From positions 1,116,001 through 1,180,000 of the forward strand of contig OZ257255.1 of NCBI GenBank assembly GCA_965279655.1: a DNA stretch of 64,000 nt, read 5' to 3'. The position numbers were made by a program, and so were the translations under genes. The stretch comes from SCTM01 sp965279655 (GTDB lineage: Bacteria; Pseudomonadota; Alphaproteobacteria; Rhodospirillales; Rhodospirillaceae). The notes under the pieces were generated by a model. It saw only the letters and a program-made list of their open reading frames with translations. It searched no databases and had not been told where the DNA came from. Below are positions 55,150 to 63,632 of this stretch, in pieces (position 1 is the stretch's first letter; every line of letters starts with the position of its first letter).

Positions 55150-55341
55150 ATGGGCAAATTCAAATTGCTGCAGGCGGTGTATTGCTTCGTGGGGATTGGC
55201 TTCGCCGCCAAGGATCTGCTCGCAGGTCAGCCGATCAGTGACTCTGTGATGAATGCGTTCATCTGGCCCTACGCGCAGTGGCCGTTGATCAAGTACCACG
55301 CGATGGAAGCTATCGCGCCCGTGATGAAACTCATCTCTTAG
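55150..55341 (+). CDS. Small conserved hypothetical protein
   Basis: 63 residues from ATG 55150; a run of six G just upstream may serve as ribosome site. MGKFKLLQAVYCFVGIGFAAKDLLAG contains a hydrophobic stretch at 8-24, followed by a mixed part with three Trp/Tyr-rich pieces (FIWPYAQWPLIKYHAM). A membrane-associated peptide is possible. No family is recognised. It lies 76 bases after the DUF4340 gene and overlaps the end of a minus-strand small gene by 11 bases. Confidence 0.55.
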   Translation: MGKFKLLQAVYCFVGIGFAAKDLLAGQPISDSVMNAFIWPYAQWPLIKYHAMEAIAPVMKLIS

Positions 55342-55474
55342 CCTGCTTCTCGCGCCAGGCCGCATAGGCGGCTTCCATCCTCTCGCGGCGCTTGCGGCAG
55401 GCCTGACAGGGCAGGGCAAGCATCAGGCCGATGACGGCCACGGTGAGTCCGACGATGACCGCCAACTCCGTCAT
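55331..55474 (-). CDS. Small membrane protein, third gene of the Nudix/ferredoxin operon
   Basis: 47 residues from ATG 55474 to TGA 55331. A single hydrophobic helix (LAVIVGLTVAVIGLMLALP, about 4-22) is followed by CQACRKRRERMEAAYAAWR, a CxxC pair at the membrane surface and a basic, helical tail. The ATG overlaps the ferredoxin stop (ATGA at 55471-55474). The CxxC and the company of a thioredoxin-like ferredoxin suggest a redox or metal-linked role, but this is inference. Confidence 0.65.
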   Translation of the reverse strand: MTELAVIVGLTVAVIGLMLALPCQACRKRRERMEAAYAAWREKQAKR

Positions 55475-55809
55475 AGCGCCGGCGCGTCCGCCCCGCGCTT
55501 GGCAACCTCCTCGCGGATTGCAGCCATAATCTCGTCAAGCCGTGCGTCGGAGGTGTCGTCGTTCAGATTGAACAACGCGCCGCCCTGAATCTTCAGGTTC
55601 GGGCCGATCAGGCAGTTGTTCATGCATGGCCCGCGCTTGATCTCCACGGGCAGGTTTTCAGCGGTGATCAGGTTCTCCAACCGCAGCGCCAGTTCACGGC
55701 TGCCGCGCGCCGCGCACGAAGGCATGCGGTCGGTGTTGAGCCGCTTGTTGATGCAGATGCGCACGAAGAAGATCGGCGCCGCCGGCATCACAAAATCACC
55801 TTCGATCAT
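55471..55809 (-). CDS. Thioredoxin-like [2Fe-2S] ferredoxin
   Basis: 112 residues from ATG 55809, which overlaps the Nudix stop (ATGA). FFVRICINKRLNTDRMPSCAARGS and VEIKRGPCMNNCLIGPNLKIQGGALF hold the four Cys ligands in the thioredoxin-like ferredoxin pattern (C-x12-C, then C-x3-C). Such proteins bind a [2Fe-2S] cluster and serve in NADH dehydrogenase-like subunits or as stand-alone electron carriers. A Met at 55788 is a second candidate start. Cytosolic. Confidence 0.8.
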   Translation of the reverse strand: MIEGDFVMPAAPIFFVRICINKRLNTDRMPSCAARGSRELALRLENLITAENLPVEIKRGPCMNNCLIGPNLKIQGGALFNLNDDTSDARLDEIMAAIREEVAKRGADAPAL

Positions 55810-56246
55810 CGCAACGCCGCTCCGGCTTCGATCACGCGTACTGTCTCGCTCCACAATCCGTACCGCGCCAGGTCGGCGAGGGGAACCCACTGCACCGCCG
55901 CGGCGTCGCCGCCGGCGACAGCCTCGCCGTGAGTCCAATCCGCGCGAAAGTCGACCAATACCCATTGATGGGAACTGCCGATCAGATCGACCACGTCGAT
56001 CAGGCGCAGATTGTCCACGGTCAGGCCGGTTTCCTCCTGAACTTCTCGGATCGCGGCCTCGCGTACGGTTTCGCCGGGTTCCTGGCGTCCGCCTGGAATG
56101 CTCCATTCCCCTAGACGTGGGGCTTTGCCGCGACGGATCAAGAGGACCTGGGGCCCAGCAGCGCCCCCGCGCAGGATAACGACCCCAGCACCCACGGTTG
56201 GCCGAGGATCATGGGAGCCTGCGGATGGAGGGGCCGGCGTGGGCAT
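55806..56246 (-). CDS. Nudix hydrolase
   Basis: 146 residues. VGAGVVILRGGAAGPQVLLIRRGKAPRLGEWSIPGG leads to the Nudix box GGRQEPGETVREAAIREVQEETGL (G-x5-E-x7-RE-x2-EE-x-G). It would hydrolyse a nucleoside diphosphate-linked substrate; the NADH/ADP-ribose type fits the N-terminal RR(G)KAP pattern. First gene of a tight three-gene unit with the ferredoxin and a small membrane protein. It is divergent from the DUF502 gene with less than 90 bases between the starts. Confidence 0.9.
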   Translation of the reverse strand: MPTPAPPSAGSHDPRPTVGAGVVILRGGAAGPQVLLIRRGKAPRLGEWSIPGGRQEPGETVREAAIREVQEETGLTVDNLRLIDVVDLIGSSHQWVLVDFRADWTHGEAVAGGDAAAVQWVPLADLARYGLWSETVRVIEAGAALR

Positions 56247-56329
56247 TTTTGTGGGGATTTGGCGGGTTTGAAGCTTCGGGCTCAGAAAGTAGGCGATTCC
56301 TTAACCGTGTCCCATCATTTCTCTCAATC

Positions 56330-56989
56330 ATGGCCCTCAGTGTCGTTCCACCGCCCGAACCTATCGACGCGCCGCCGCCTCCATTGTCGGTGGCCGCACG
56401 CCTGCGGAACTATCTGCTCGCCGGGATCCTGGTCACGGCGCCGATCAGCATCACCTTCTATCTCACGTGGTCGGTGGTCACCTGGATCGACGATGCGGTC
56501 GCCCGCGTTCTGCCCGTCAATATGCCTGGGAATGTCCCAGGCTTCGGCCTGATCATCCTGGCGCTCGCGCTGATCGTCATCGGCTTCACCACCGCCAACT
56601 TCCTCGGCCGCGCCATGATCGGCCTGGGCGAGCGGGTGCTCGCACGCACGCCAATCGTCCGCAGCATTTACAGTTCGGTGAAGCAGATCTTTGAGACTGT
56701 CTTCAAAGGCCAGTCCGGTGCTTTCCGGGAAGTGGTGCTGGTGGAGTTTCCGCGCAGCGGCTCCTGGACCATGGCCTTGGTGGCCGGGCGTCCGGACGGT
56801 GAACTCAAGGACAAGCTTCCCGAGGACATGGTGACGGTCTACGTGCCCACGTCGCCGAACCCGACCTCCGGCTATCTGCTGTTCGTGCCGCGCGCGGATA
56901 CCATCCGCGTCGACATGACCGTGGATGAGTGCCTGCGCATGGTCCTCTCCGGCGGCCTCGCCACGCCCAGCCGCCCGAAGCTGGTCTAA
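56330..56989 (+). CDS. DUF502 membrane protein
   Basis: 219 residues from ATG 56330. Two N-terminal membrane helices (about 28-52 and 68-92): NYLLAGILVTAPISITFYLTW and FGLIILALALIVIGFTTANF, then the DUF502 body with ARTPIVRSIYSSVKQIFETVF, VVLVEFPRSGSWTMALV and VTVYVPTSPNPTSGYLLFVPR. The family is common and uncharacterised, probably in the inner membrane with a cytosolic domain. Its stop overlaps the recG stop by four bases. Confidence 0.9.
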   Translation: MALSVVPPPEPIDAPPPPLSVAARLRNYLLAGILVTAPISITFYLTWSVVTWIDDAVARVLPVNMPGNVPGFGLIILALALIVIGFTTANFLGRAMIGLGERVLARTPIVRSIYSSVKQIFETVFKGQSGAFREVVLVEFPRSGSWTMALVAGRPDGELKDKLPEDMVTVYVPTSPNPTSGYLLFVPRADTIRVDMTVDECLRMVLSGGLATPSRPKLV

Positions 56990-59106
56990 CCCGACCTTAG
57001 CGTCCTGATCGCGTCGTCTTGCTCGAACAGGTAGAGCAACGTGCGCAAAGCTTGGCCGCGTTCGTTTTCCAGATCTGCATCCCGCGCCAAGATCAGCTTG
57101 GCATCGTCGCGCGCGGCCGCGAGCAGGTCCCCGTGCACCGTGATGTCGGCAAGATGGAATATCGGCATGCCGCTCTGTCGTGTGCCGAGCACTTCGCCGC
57201 CGCCGCGCAGGCGTAAGTCTTCTTCCGCAATCACGAAGCCGTCTTCCGTATCGCGCATTGTGGTGAGGCGTGCTTTGGCGTTTTCCGTCAGGGGCGGCGC
57301 ATACAGCAGCAAGCACGTGCCCTCCCGGCCGCCGCGTCCCACGCGCCCGCGAAGCTGGTGAAGCTGCGCCAGCCCGAACCGCTCCGCGTGCTCCACGATC
57401 ATGACCGTGGCGTCCGGGACGTCCACCCCCACCTCGATCACCGTGGTGGCGACCAGCACTTGCGGTCCGCCGGGGGTTTGGAAGGCCGTCATGGCAGCGT
57501 CCTTATCCGGGGTCTTCATTTGGCCATGAACAATCGCGACCTTGTCGCCGAGCACCTGTTGCAGATCGCGATAACGGATCTCGGCTGCTGCCAGGTCGCT
57601 GGTCTCGGACTCCTCCACCAGCGGGCAGACCCAATAGATCTTGCCGCCCTTATCCACGGCGCGCTTCACCCCGTCGATCATCTCTTCCAGGCGCTCGAGG
57701 CTGATCAGGCGCGTATCGACCGGCTTTCGTCCCGGCGGCTTCTCATCCAACCGCGAGACATCCATATCGCCATAGGCGGTGAGGGTGAGCGTGCGCGGGA
57801 TCGGCGTCGCGGTCATGACCAGCACGTCCGTGCCACGGCCCTTGTCCGCGAGTTCCAGGCGCTGATGCACGCCAAAGCGATGCTGCTCATCGATGACGGC
57901 AAGCCCGAGATCAGCGAACTCCACATCCTTCTGGAACAGCGCATGGGTGCCGATGGCGATCTGCACCTCGCCGGAAGCGACCGCTTCCAGCAGCGCGGCG
58001 CGGACGCTGCCTTTCACCCGGCCGCTCAGAAGCGCGATATTGATCCCGGCCGCCGCCGCGAGAGGTTGCAACGTCTCGGCGTGCTGTTGGGCGAGAATTT
58101 CCGTCGGCACCATGAGCGCCGCCTGTGTGCCGCTTTCCACCGCCGCCAGCATGGCCATCAGTGCGACCACGGTCTTGCCGCTGCCGACGTCGCCCTGCAG
58201 CAGCCGCAGCATGCGGTCCTCACTCGCCATGTCGGCGTAAATCTCGGTGAGCGTCCGTTCCTGCGCGCCCGTCAGCTTGTAGGGCAATGCCGCCGCGACT
58301 TTCGCGCGCAATTCACCGGTACCTTTGAGGGGCCGCCCCCGCAGCTTGCGGCGCTTCAGCCGCATCAAGGCCAGCGCGAGCTGGTTGGACAGCAGTTCGT
58401 CATAAGCGAGGCGCGCGCGGGCCGGCGTGAGCAACGCAAGTTCCGCTTCGCTCTTCGGCGCATGAACCTGGTGCAAGGCATCGCGCCACGCCGGCCAGTT
58501 CTGGCGGGCGAGATAGGCCGGGTCCTGCCATTCCGGCAGGTCGACGGTCTTTGCCAGTGCCGCGGCCACAGCCTTGTCGAGCACCTTCAGGGACAAGCCT
58601 TCCGTCAGGCTGTAGACAGGCTCCATCCGCAGAACATTGTGCGCCTGATCCGGCGGCACGATGTGGTCCGGATGGGTCATCTGACGCTTGCCGTCGAACA
58701 ACTCGACCTTGCCCGATATCATCCTGGTTTCGCCTACCGGCAGGACCTTCTCGAGGTAGTCCTGATGCCCGTGGAAGAACACCAAGGTGATCTTCCCCGT
58801 CGCGTCGCCACAGGTCACGCGGTAGGGCACGCGCCTGTTCTTGGGCGGCGGTGGAGCGTGGGCCAAAACCTCCACGGTCATGGTGGCGATCTTATTCGGC
58901 GGCGCATCGCCGACCTTCGGGGTGAACCGCCGGTCGATCATGCCGCTCGGCAGGTGCCAGAGTAGGTTCACGACCCTCGATCCCACCAGTTTTTCGACCA
59001 GTTTGGAAAGTCGGGGCCCGATGCCCGGCAAAGTGGTGACCGCGGCAAACAACGGGTCGAGGATGGAGGGCCGTAAGGATGCCATGATGGCGTCGAAATT
59101 CCCCAT
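56986..59106 (-). CDS. recG: ATP-dependent DNA helicase RecG
   Basis: 706 residues. The N-terminal wedge domain (about 1-220), Walker A GDVGSGKTVVAL, DEQHRFG (DExH box), TATPIPRTLTLTAYGD and the C-terminal VGVDVPDATVMIVEHAERFGLAQLHQLRGRVGRG are all typical. It remodels stalled replication forks and Holliday junctions. Start ATG 59106 gives the normal N-terminus. It is divergent from sdhE-mfd, the arrangement usual in Alphaproteobacteria. Confidence 0.97.
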   Translation of the reverse strand: MGNFDAIMASLRPSILDPLFAAVTTLPGIGPRLSKLVEKLVGSRVVNLLWHLPSGMIDRRFTPKVGDAPPNKIATMTVEVLAHAPPPPKNRRVPYRVTCGDATGKITLVFFHGHQDYLEKVLPVGETRMISGKVELFDGKRQMTHPDHIVPPDQAHNVLRMEPVYSLTEGLSLKVLDKAVAAALAKTVDLPEWQDPAYLARQNWPAWRDALHQVHAPKSEAELALLTPARARLAYDELLSNQLALALMRLKRRKLRGRPLKGTGELRAKVAAALPYKLTGAQERTLTEIYADMASEDRMLRLLQGDVGSGKTVVALMAMLAAVESGTQAALMVPTEILAQQHAETLQPLAAAAGINIALLSGRVKGSVRAALLEAVASGEVQIAIGTHALFQKDVEFADLGLAVIDEQHRFGVHQRLELADKGRGTDVLVMTATPIPRTLTLTAYGDMDVSRLDEKPPGRKPVDTRLISLERLEEMIDGVKRAVDKGGKIYWVCPLVEESETSDLAAAEIRYRDLQQVLGDKVAIVHGQMKTPDKDAAMTAFQTPGGPQVLVATTVIEVGVDVPDATVMIVEHAERFGLAQLHQLRGRVGRGGREGTCLLLYAPPLTENAKARLTTMRDTEDGFVIAEEDLRLRGGGEVLGTRQSGMPIFHLADITVHGDLLAAARDDAKLILARDADLENERGQALRTLLYLFEQDDAIRTLRSG

Positions 59107-59213
59107 TTCCGCCTACTGACAGGCTGGCGGCCGACCTTTATACCAAGCCCGTCCCCGGCGGCCACATCTGTGCCTCGCCGGTGGACTCATTTTGCGTTTC
59201 GAAAGACCCACCC

Positions 59214-59471
59214 ATGGACGACCGCCGCAAGCGTCTGCTGTACCGCGCGACCCATCGGGGCACCAAGGAGGCCGATGTGATCATCGGCGGGTATTTTACC
59301 GCCACGGTGGCAGGCCTGACCGACGCCCAACTCGCGGAAGCCGAAGTGCTGCTGGAGGAAAACGACCTGGACCTGACCGACTGGCTCATGGGCCGCCAGC
59401 CCGTGCCCGAGCGTTGGCGGGGGACGATCTTTGACGACGTGATGCGCCGAGGGGCTTTGAAGACGGACTGA
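59214..59471 (+). CDS. sdhE: FAD assembly factor SdhE (succinate dehydrogenase)
   Basis: 85 residues from ATG 59214. DDRRKRLLYRATHRGTKEADVIIGGYF contains the signature RG-x2-E (here RGTKE), which interacts with the flavin site; LLEENDLDLTDWLMGRQPVPERW is the second conserved part. It is needed for covalent FAD attachment to SdhA. GTG 59181 in frame is an alternative start. The stop overlaps the mfd ATG by one base. Confidence 0.93.
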   Translation: MDDRRKRLLYRATHRGTKEADVIIGGYFTATVAGLTDAQLAEAEVLLEENDLDLTDWLMGRQPVPERWRGTIFDDVMRRGALKTD

Positions 59472-62400
59472 TGGAAGACTTTCTAAAGAAAATCGACGCC
59501 CGGGTTCTCGCGGGCGTGCCGGAAGGCTTCGACGCGCTGGTGCTGGCGGAGCGCGCGCGCGCCGCGTTGCGCGACGGCACCTTGCATGTGGCGCGGGACG
59601 AACTGCGCCTCACATCCTTGGCGGAAGCGGTCGCGTTCTTCGCGCCGGAGGTGGAGATCGTCACCGTCCCCGCGTGGGATTGCTTGCCCTATGACCGCGT
59701 GTCGCCAAATTCCGAAGTCATGGCGCGGCGGATCGATGCCCTGACCCGCTTGACCGAACCCCCGCCCAGCGGCGGCGCGCGGCTGGTGATTACCACCGTC
59801 AGCGCCATCCTGCAGAAGGTGCCCAAGCCCGAGACGCTCAAGGGCGCCTCATGGACGATCAAGAAGGGCGACCGCCTCGACATGGCGAAACTCGCCGGGT
59901 TCCTGGTGGCGAACGGCTACAGCCGCGCCGAGCAGGTGATGGAGCCGGGCGAGTATGCTCAGCGCGGCGGCCTGATCGACCTGTTCCCGCCGGGGGTCGC
60001 GGAGCCGGTGCGTATCGATCTCTTCGGCGACGACGTCGAAGCCCTGCGCACGTTCGATCCCGTCAGCCAGCGCACGGTCGGCACGGCGGAGTTCGCGGTG
60101 CTCAAGCCCATGAGCGAGGTGGTGCTCACGCCGGAGACCATCGCACGCTTCCGGACCGCGTATCGCGAAATGTTCGGGGCGGCGGGCAGCAATGACGTGC
60201 TCTATGAGTCGGTCTCCCAGGGGCGGAAGTTCCTCGGTCAGGAACATTGGCTGCCGCTGTTCCATGACGGCCTTGCGACCCTGCTCGAGTATCTGCCGAC
60301 GTCCAGCATCAGCTTCGATCACGACATCGAAGAAGCCGTGACGGTCCGTCATGAAACCATTCGCGACTACTACGAGGCGCGGCGGATGGTGGATACCGCC
60401 AGCGGCGGCAAAAAACTCACCATCGAGGACAGCGGGATCGTCTACCACCCGGTGCCGCCCGGCACGATGTTCCTGGACGAACAGGCGTGGGTCGACGCCT
60501 TGCGTGGGCGGGCGGTCACCGCGCTGCGCGCCTATGCCGCGGCCGATGTTGGCGGGATGGAAGACGCCGGCGCACGCCCGGGCCGCGATTTCGCCGATGT
60601 TCGCGCGCGTCCGAATGAGAACGTGTTCGAGGCTTTCATCGCCCATGCTGCAGCGGAGCAGGGGGCCGGGCGCCGGATCGTCCTCGCGGCCACATCGCCA
60701 GGCGCCAAGGCGCGACTGATCAGCGTGCTCACAGACCACGGCATGACGGGGCTTTCGGACGCCCCAAATTGGGCGGAGGCACTCAAGCTCGATCCCAGGA
60801 CCGTTGCTGTCGTGCCGTTGGTGCTCGGGCGTGGCTTCGTGACCAAAGACCTCGCGGTGATCACCGAACAGGACGTGCTCGGCGATCGCCTTGTGCGCAC
60901 TGCGAAAAAGCGGCGCAAGGCGGATGCCTTCATCGCCGACGCCTCCCAGATCGCCGACGGCGACCTCGTCGTTCATATCGAACACGGCATTGGCCGCTAT
61001 GAGGGTCTGGAGACGCTAACGGTTGGTGGCGCGGCCCACGATTGCCTACGCATCGTCTACAGCGGCAACGACAAGCTCTATGTGCCGGTCGAGAACATCG
61101 ACGTGCTCTCGCGCTTCGGCTCCGAACAGTCGGGCGTGGCGCTCGACAAACTCGGGGGTGCTGCCTGGCAGGCCCGCAAAGCCAAACTCAAACAGCGCAT
61201 TCGCGACATGGCGGATCAGCTCATCCGTATCGCGGCGGAACGCCAAGTCAAGGAAGCGCCGTCCATGAATCCGCCGGAGGGCGTATTCGAGGAATTCTGC
61301 GCGCGGTTCCCCTACGCCGAGACCGACGATCAGCTCAAGGCCATCGGCGAAACCCTGGGCGATCTCACCCAGGGTCGTCCCATGGATCGCCTGGTGTGCG
61401 GCGACGTCGGTTTCGGCAAGACAGAGGTTGCGCTGCGTGCGGCATTCGCCACGGCCATGAGCGCGATGCAGGTCGCCGTCGTCGTGCCCACCACCTTGCT
61501 GGCGCGCCAGCATTTCAAGACGTTCTCCGAACGGTTCGCCGGATTTCCCCTGCGCATGGGCCGCCTCTCGCGACTGGTGACCACGCAGGAAGCCAACAAG
61601 ACCAAGGTTGGGTTGGCTGACGGCACGGTGGATGTGGTGGTTGGCACCCATGCGGTGCTGTCGAAGACCGTCAAATTCAAGAACCTCGGCCTGGTCATCG
61701 TCGACGAGGAACAGCATTTCGGGGTCGTTCACAAGGAACAGCTCAAGACGTTGCGCGCTGAGGTCCACGTCCTTACGCTCACCGCGACGCCCATCCCGCG
61801 CACACTCCAGATGGCGCTGACCGGTGTACGCGAGATGAGCCTGATCGCTACACCGCCCGTGGATAGACTGGCTGTGCGCACTTTCGTGCTACCGTTCGAT
61901 CCGGTGGTGGTACGCGAGGCAATCCTGCGCGAGCGCTTTAGAGGCGGGCAGACGTTCTATGTGTGTCCGCGTCTCGCCGATATCGACGGCGTGGCGGAGC
62001 GGCTCCAGAAGCTTGTGCCTGAGGTGAAATACGCCGTCGCCCACGGCCAGCTGACGCCCACCGCGCTGGAAGACGTGATGAACGCCTTCGCCGACGGCAA
62101 GTTCGATGTATTGATTTCCACCAACATCATCGAATCCGGCATCGACATGCCGCAGGTGAATACCATCGTCATTCACCGCGCCGACATGTTCGGCCTGTCG
62201 CAACTCTACCAGCTGCGCGGACGAGTCGGTCGCGGCAAGGCGCGCGGCTATGCCTATCTGACCCTGCCGCCAGACCGCAAACCGACCGTCACCGCCGAGA
62301 AGCGTCTCGACGTCATGCAAACCCTGGACAGCCTCGGCGCCGGGTTCTCACTCGCCAGCCACGATCTGGATATCCGTGGCGCGGGCAATCTGCTCGGCGA

Positions 62401-62977
62401 CGAGCAATCCGGCCACATCAAGGAAGTCGGTGTGGAACTCTATCAGCACCTGCTCGAAGAAGCGGTCCAGGCGGCGAAGGCCGGCGTGAGCGAAGAGGAA
62501 GCGGCCAAGACTGCAACGGGTGAGTGGTCGCCGACCATCAACACCGGCGCGCCTGTCCTCATTCCGGAACCCTATGTGAAGGACCTGGGCGCGCGGCTTG
62601 CGCTCTATCGCCGCATCGCCGGGTTCGCGGACCGGGAGGAGATCGATGATTTCGCCACGGAACTCATCGACCGCTTCGGCCCTCTGCCGCCCGAGGTCGA
62701 GAACCTGCTCGACGTGGTGAACATCAAGGTGCTCTGCCGTAAGGCCAACGTGGAGAAGGTGGACGCGGGCCCCAAAGGCGCCGTCATCACCTTGCGCAAC
62801 AACGAGTTTCCGAACCCGTCCGGCTTGGTGGATTTCATCGGCAAACAGTCCGGCACCGTCAAACTGCGCCCGGATCACAAGTTGGTCTTCATCCGCCCTT
62901 GGGATACGCCCAGCGCCCGGATCAAGGGCTTGCAGACCATGCTGATGGAGATGGCGAGGCTGGCCACCGTTGCCTAA
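59471..62977 (+). CDS. mfd: Transcription-repair coupling factor Mfd
   Basis: 1168 residues. The N-terminal UvrB-like module (YDRVSPNSEVMARRIDALTRL), the RNA polymerase interaction domain (near 500-570: DGDLVVHIEHGIGRYEGLETL), Walker A GDVGFGKTEVALRAAF, DEEQHFGV, and the TRCF C-terminal domain are all recognisable. It removes RNA polymerase stalled at lesions and recruits UvrA, whose gene is in this window. It starts on the sdhE stop (TGATG). Confidence 0.97.
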   Translation: MEDFLKKIDARVLAGVPEGFDALVLAERARAALRDGTLHVARDELRLTSLAEAVAFFAPEVEIVTVPAWDCLPYDRVSPNSEVMARRIDALTRLTEPPPSGGARLVITTVSAILQKVPKPETLKGASWTIKKGDRLDMAKLAGFLVANGYSRAEQVMEPGEYAQRGGLIDLFPPGVAEPVRIDLFGDDVEALRTFDPVSQRTVGTAEFAVLKPMSEVVLTPETIARFRTAYREMFGAAGSNDVLYESVSQGRKFLGQEHWLPLFHDGLATLLEYLPTSSISFDHDIEEAVTVRHETIRDYYEARRMVDTASGGKKLTIEDSGIVYHPVPPGTMFLDEQAWVDALRGRAVTALRAYAAADVGGMEDAGARPGRDFADVRARPNENVFEAFIAHAAAEQGAGRRIVLAATSPGAKARLISVLTDHGMTGLSDAPNWAEALKLDPRTVAVVPLVLGRGFVTKDLAVITEQDVLGDRLVRTAKKRRKADAFIADASQIADGDLVVHIEHGIGRYEGLETLTVGGAAHDCLRIVYSGNDKLYVPVENIDVLSRFGSEQSGVALDKLGGAAWQARKAKLKQRIRDMADQLIRIAAERQVKEAPSMNPPEGVFEEFCARFPYAETDDQLKAIGETLGDLTQGRPMDRLVCGDVGFGKTEVALRAAFATAMSAMQVAVVVPTTLLARQHFKTFSERFAGFPLRMGRLSRLVTTQEANKTKVGLADGTVDVVVGTHAVLSKTVKFKNLGLVIVDEEQHFGVVHKEQLKTLRAEVHVLTLTATPIPRTLQMALTGVREMSLIATPPVDRLAVRTFVLPFDPVVVREAILRERFRGGQTFYVCPRLADIDGVAERLQKLVPEVKYAVAHGQLTPTALEDVMNAFADGKFDVLISTNIIESGIDMPQVNTIVIHRADMFGLSQLYQLRGRVGRGKARGYAYLTLPPDRKPTVTAEKRLDVMQTLDSLGAGFSLASHDLDIRGAGNLLGDEQSGHIKEVGVELYQHLLEEAVQAAKAGVSEEEAAKTATGEWSPTINTGAPVLIPEPYVKDLGARLALYRRIAGFADREEIDDFATELIDRFGPLPPEVENLLDVVNIKVLCRKANVEKVDAGPKGAVITLRNNEFPNPSGLVDFIGKQSGTVKLRPDHKLVFIRPWDTPSARIKGLQTMLMEMARLATVA

Positions 62978-62986
62978 AATCGGCTC

Positions 62987-63541
62987 ATGGCCGACGCGAT
63001 CACGCCGCTGTCCGATCTGACGCTACCGCGCTTCCCGCGCACGCCGGTCGTCGCCTTCGCGCAATTTATCGATATCGGGCCCAAGCTTGCCCCGCGCGGC
63101 ACTATCCTCGACACGATCTCGTTGAGTGCTGAAGCTCAAGTGTTCATCTCCGCCAACCGCGCCGCGTTCTCGAACCGCGGGCAGGGCATGGCTGAACTGG
63201 CGTCGGGTATCACCGAATTCGGCGCGCGGGATTATTCCGGCGCCATGTTCATCGGCCAGAACCTCCGTGGCGCGACATTCAACGGCTCGATTCTGATCGG
63301 CACGAATTTCACCGCGACGAACTTGCGCGATGCAAAGTTCACCAATGCGCTACTGACCGGCGCGCGCTTCGCCCAAGCGGATCTGCGTGGCACGGACTTG
63401 AGTGGTGCGCAGGATCTGAACTTCGATCAAATCGCGCAGGCCAAATTCGATACCACCACCATATTCCCGAGCGGAATCGGCAACGCGATCTTCGGAACGT
63501 TCAGCGCGAGCGGCGGCGCGATCTCGTCGTCACGCGGGTAG
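62987..63541 (+). CDS. Pentapeptide repeat protein
   Basis: 184 residues, no leader. After a 75-residue N-terminal part come about ten A(N/D)LXX-like pentapeptides (YSGAMFIGQNLRGATFNGSI, TNLRDAKFTNALLTGARFAQ, ADLRGTDLSGAQ), forming a short right-handed quadrilateral helix. Some proteins of the class mimic DNA and protect gyrase, but this coil is short and there is no second coil, so no such role is claimed. It starts nine bases after mfd. Confidence 0.85.
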   Translation: MADAITPLSDLTLPRFPRTPVVAFAQFIDIGPKLAPRGTILDTISLSAEAQVFISANRAAFSNRGQGMAELASGITEFGARDYSGAMFIGQNLRGATFNGSILIGTNFTATNLRDAKFTNALLTGARFAQADLRGTDLSGAQDLNFDQIAQAKFDTTTIFPSGIGNAIFGTFSASGGAISSSRG

Positions 63542-63632
63542 CGTCCGCCGCATTCGTAACAATTCCACGCTATCTGGTTAACAACATCTCGGGTTATCTC
63601 CGCCGCCGAACACAACATGTCGCGCGGTGTGA

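Noticed and set aside
57358..58965. 535-codon plus-strand frame opposite recG
   Set aside because: Same reasons: antisense to an essential-type repair gene with all motifs in place.
62987..63541. Pentapeptide repeat protein as a Qnr-type gyrase protector
   Set aside because: Only about ten repeats in one coil, and not next to gyrA; nothing beyond the repeat class supports it.
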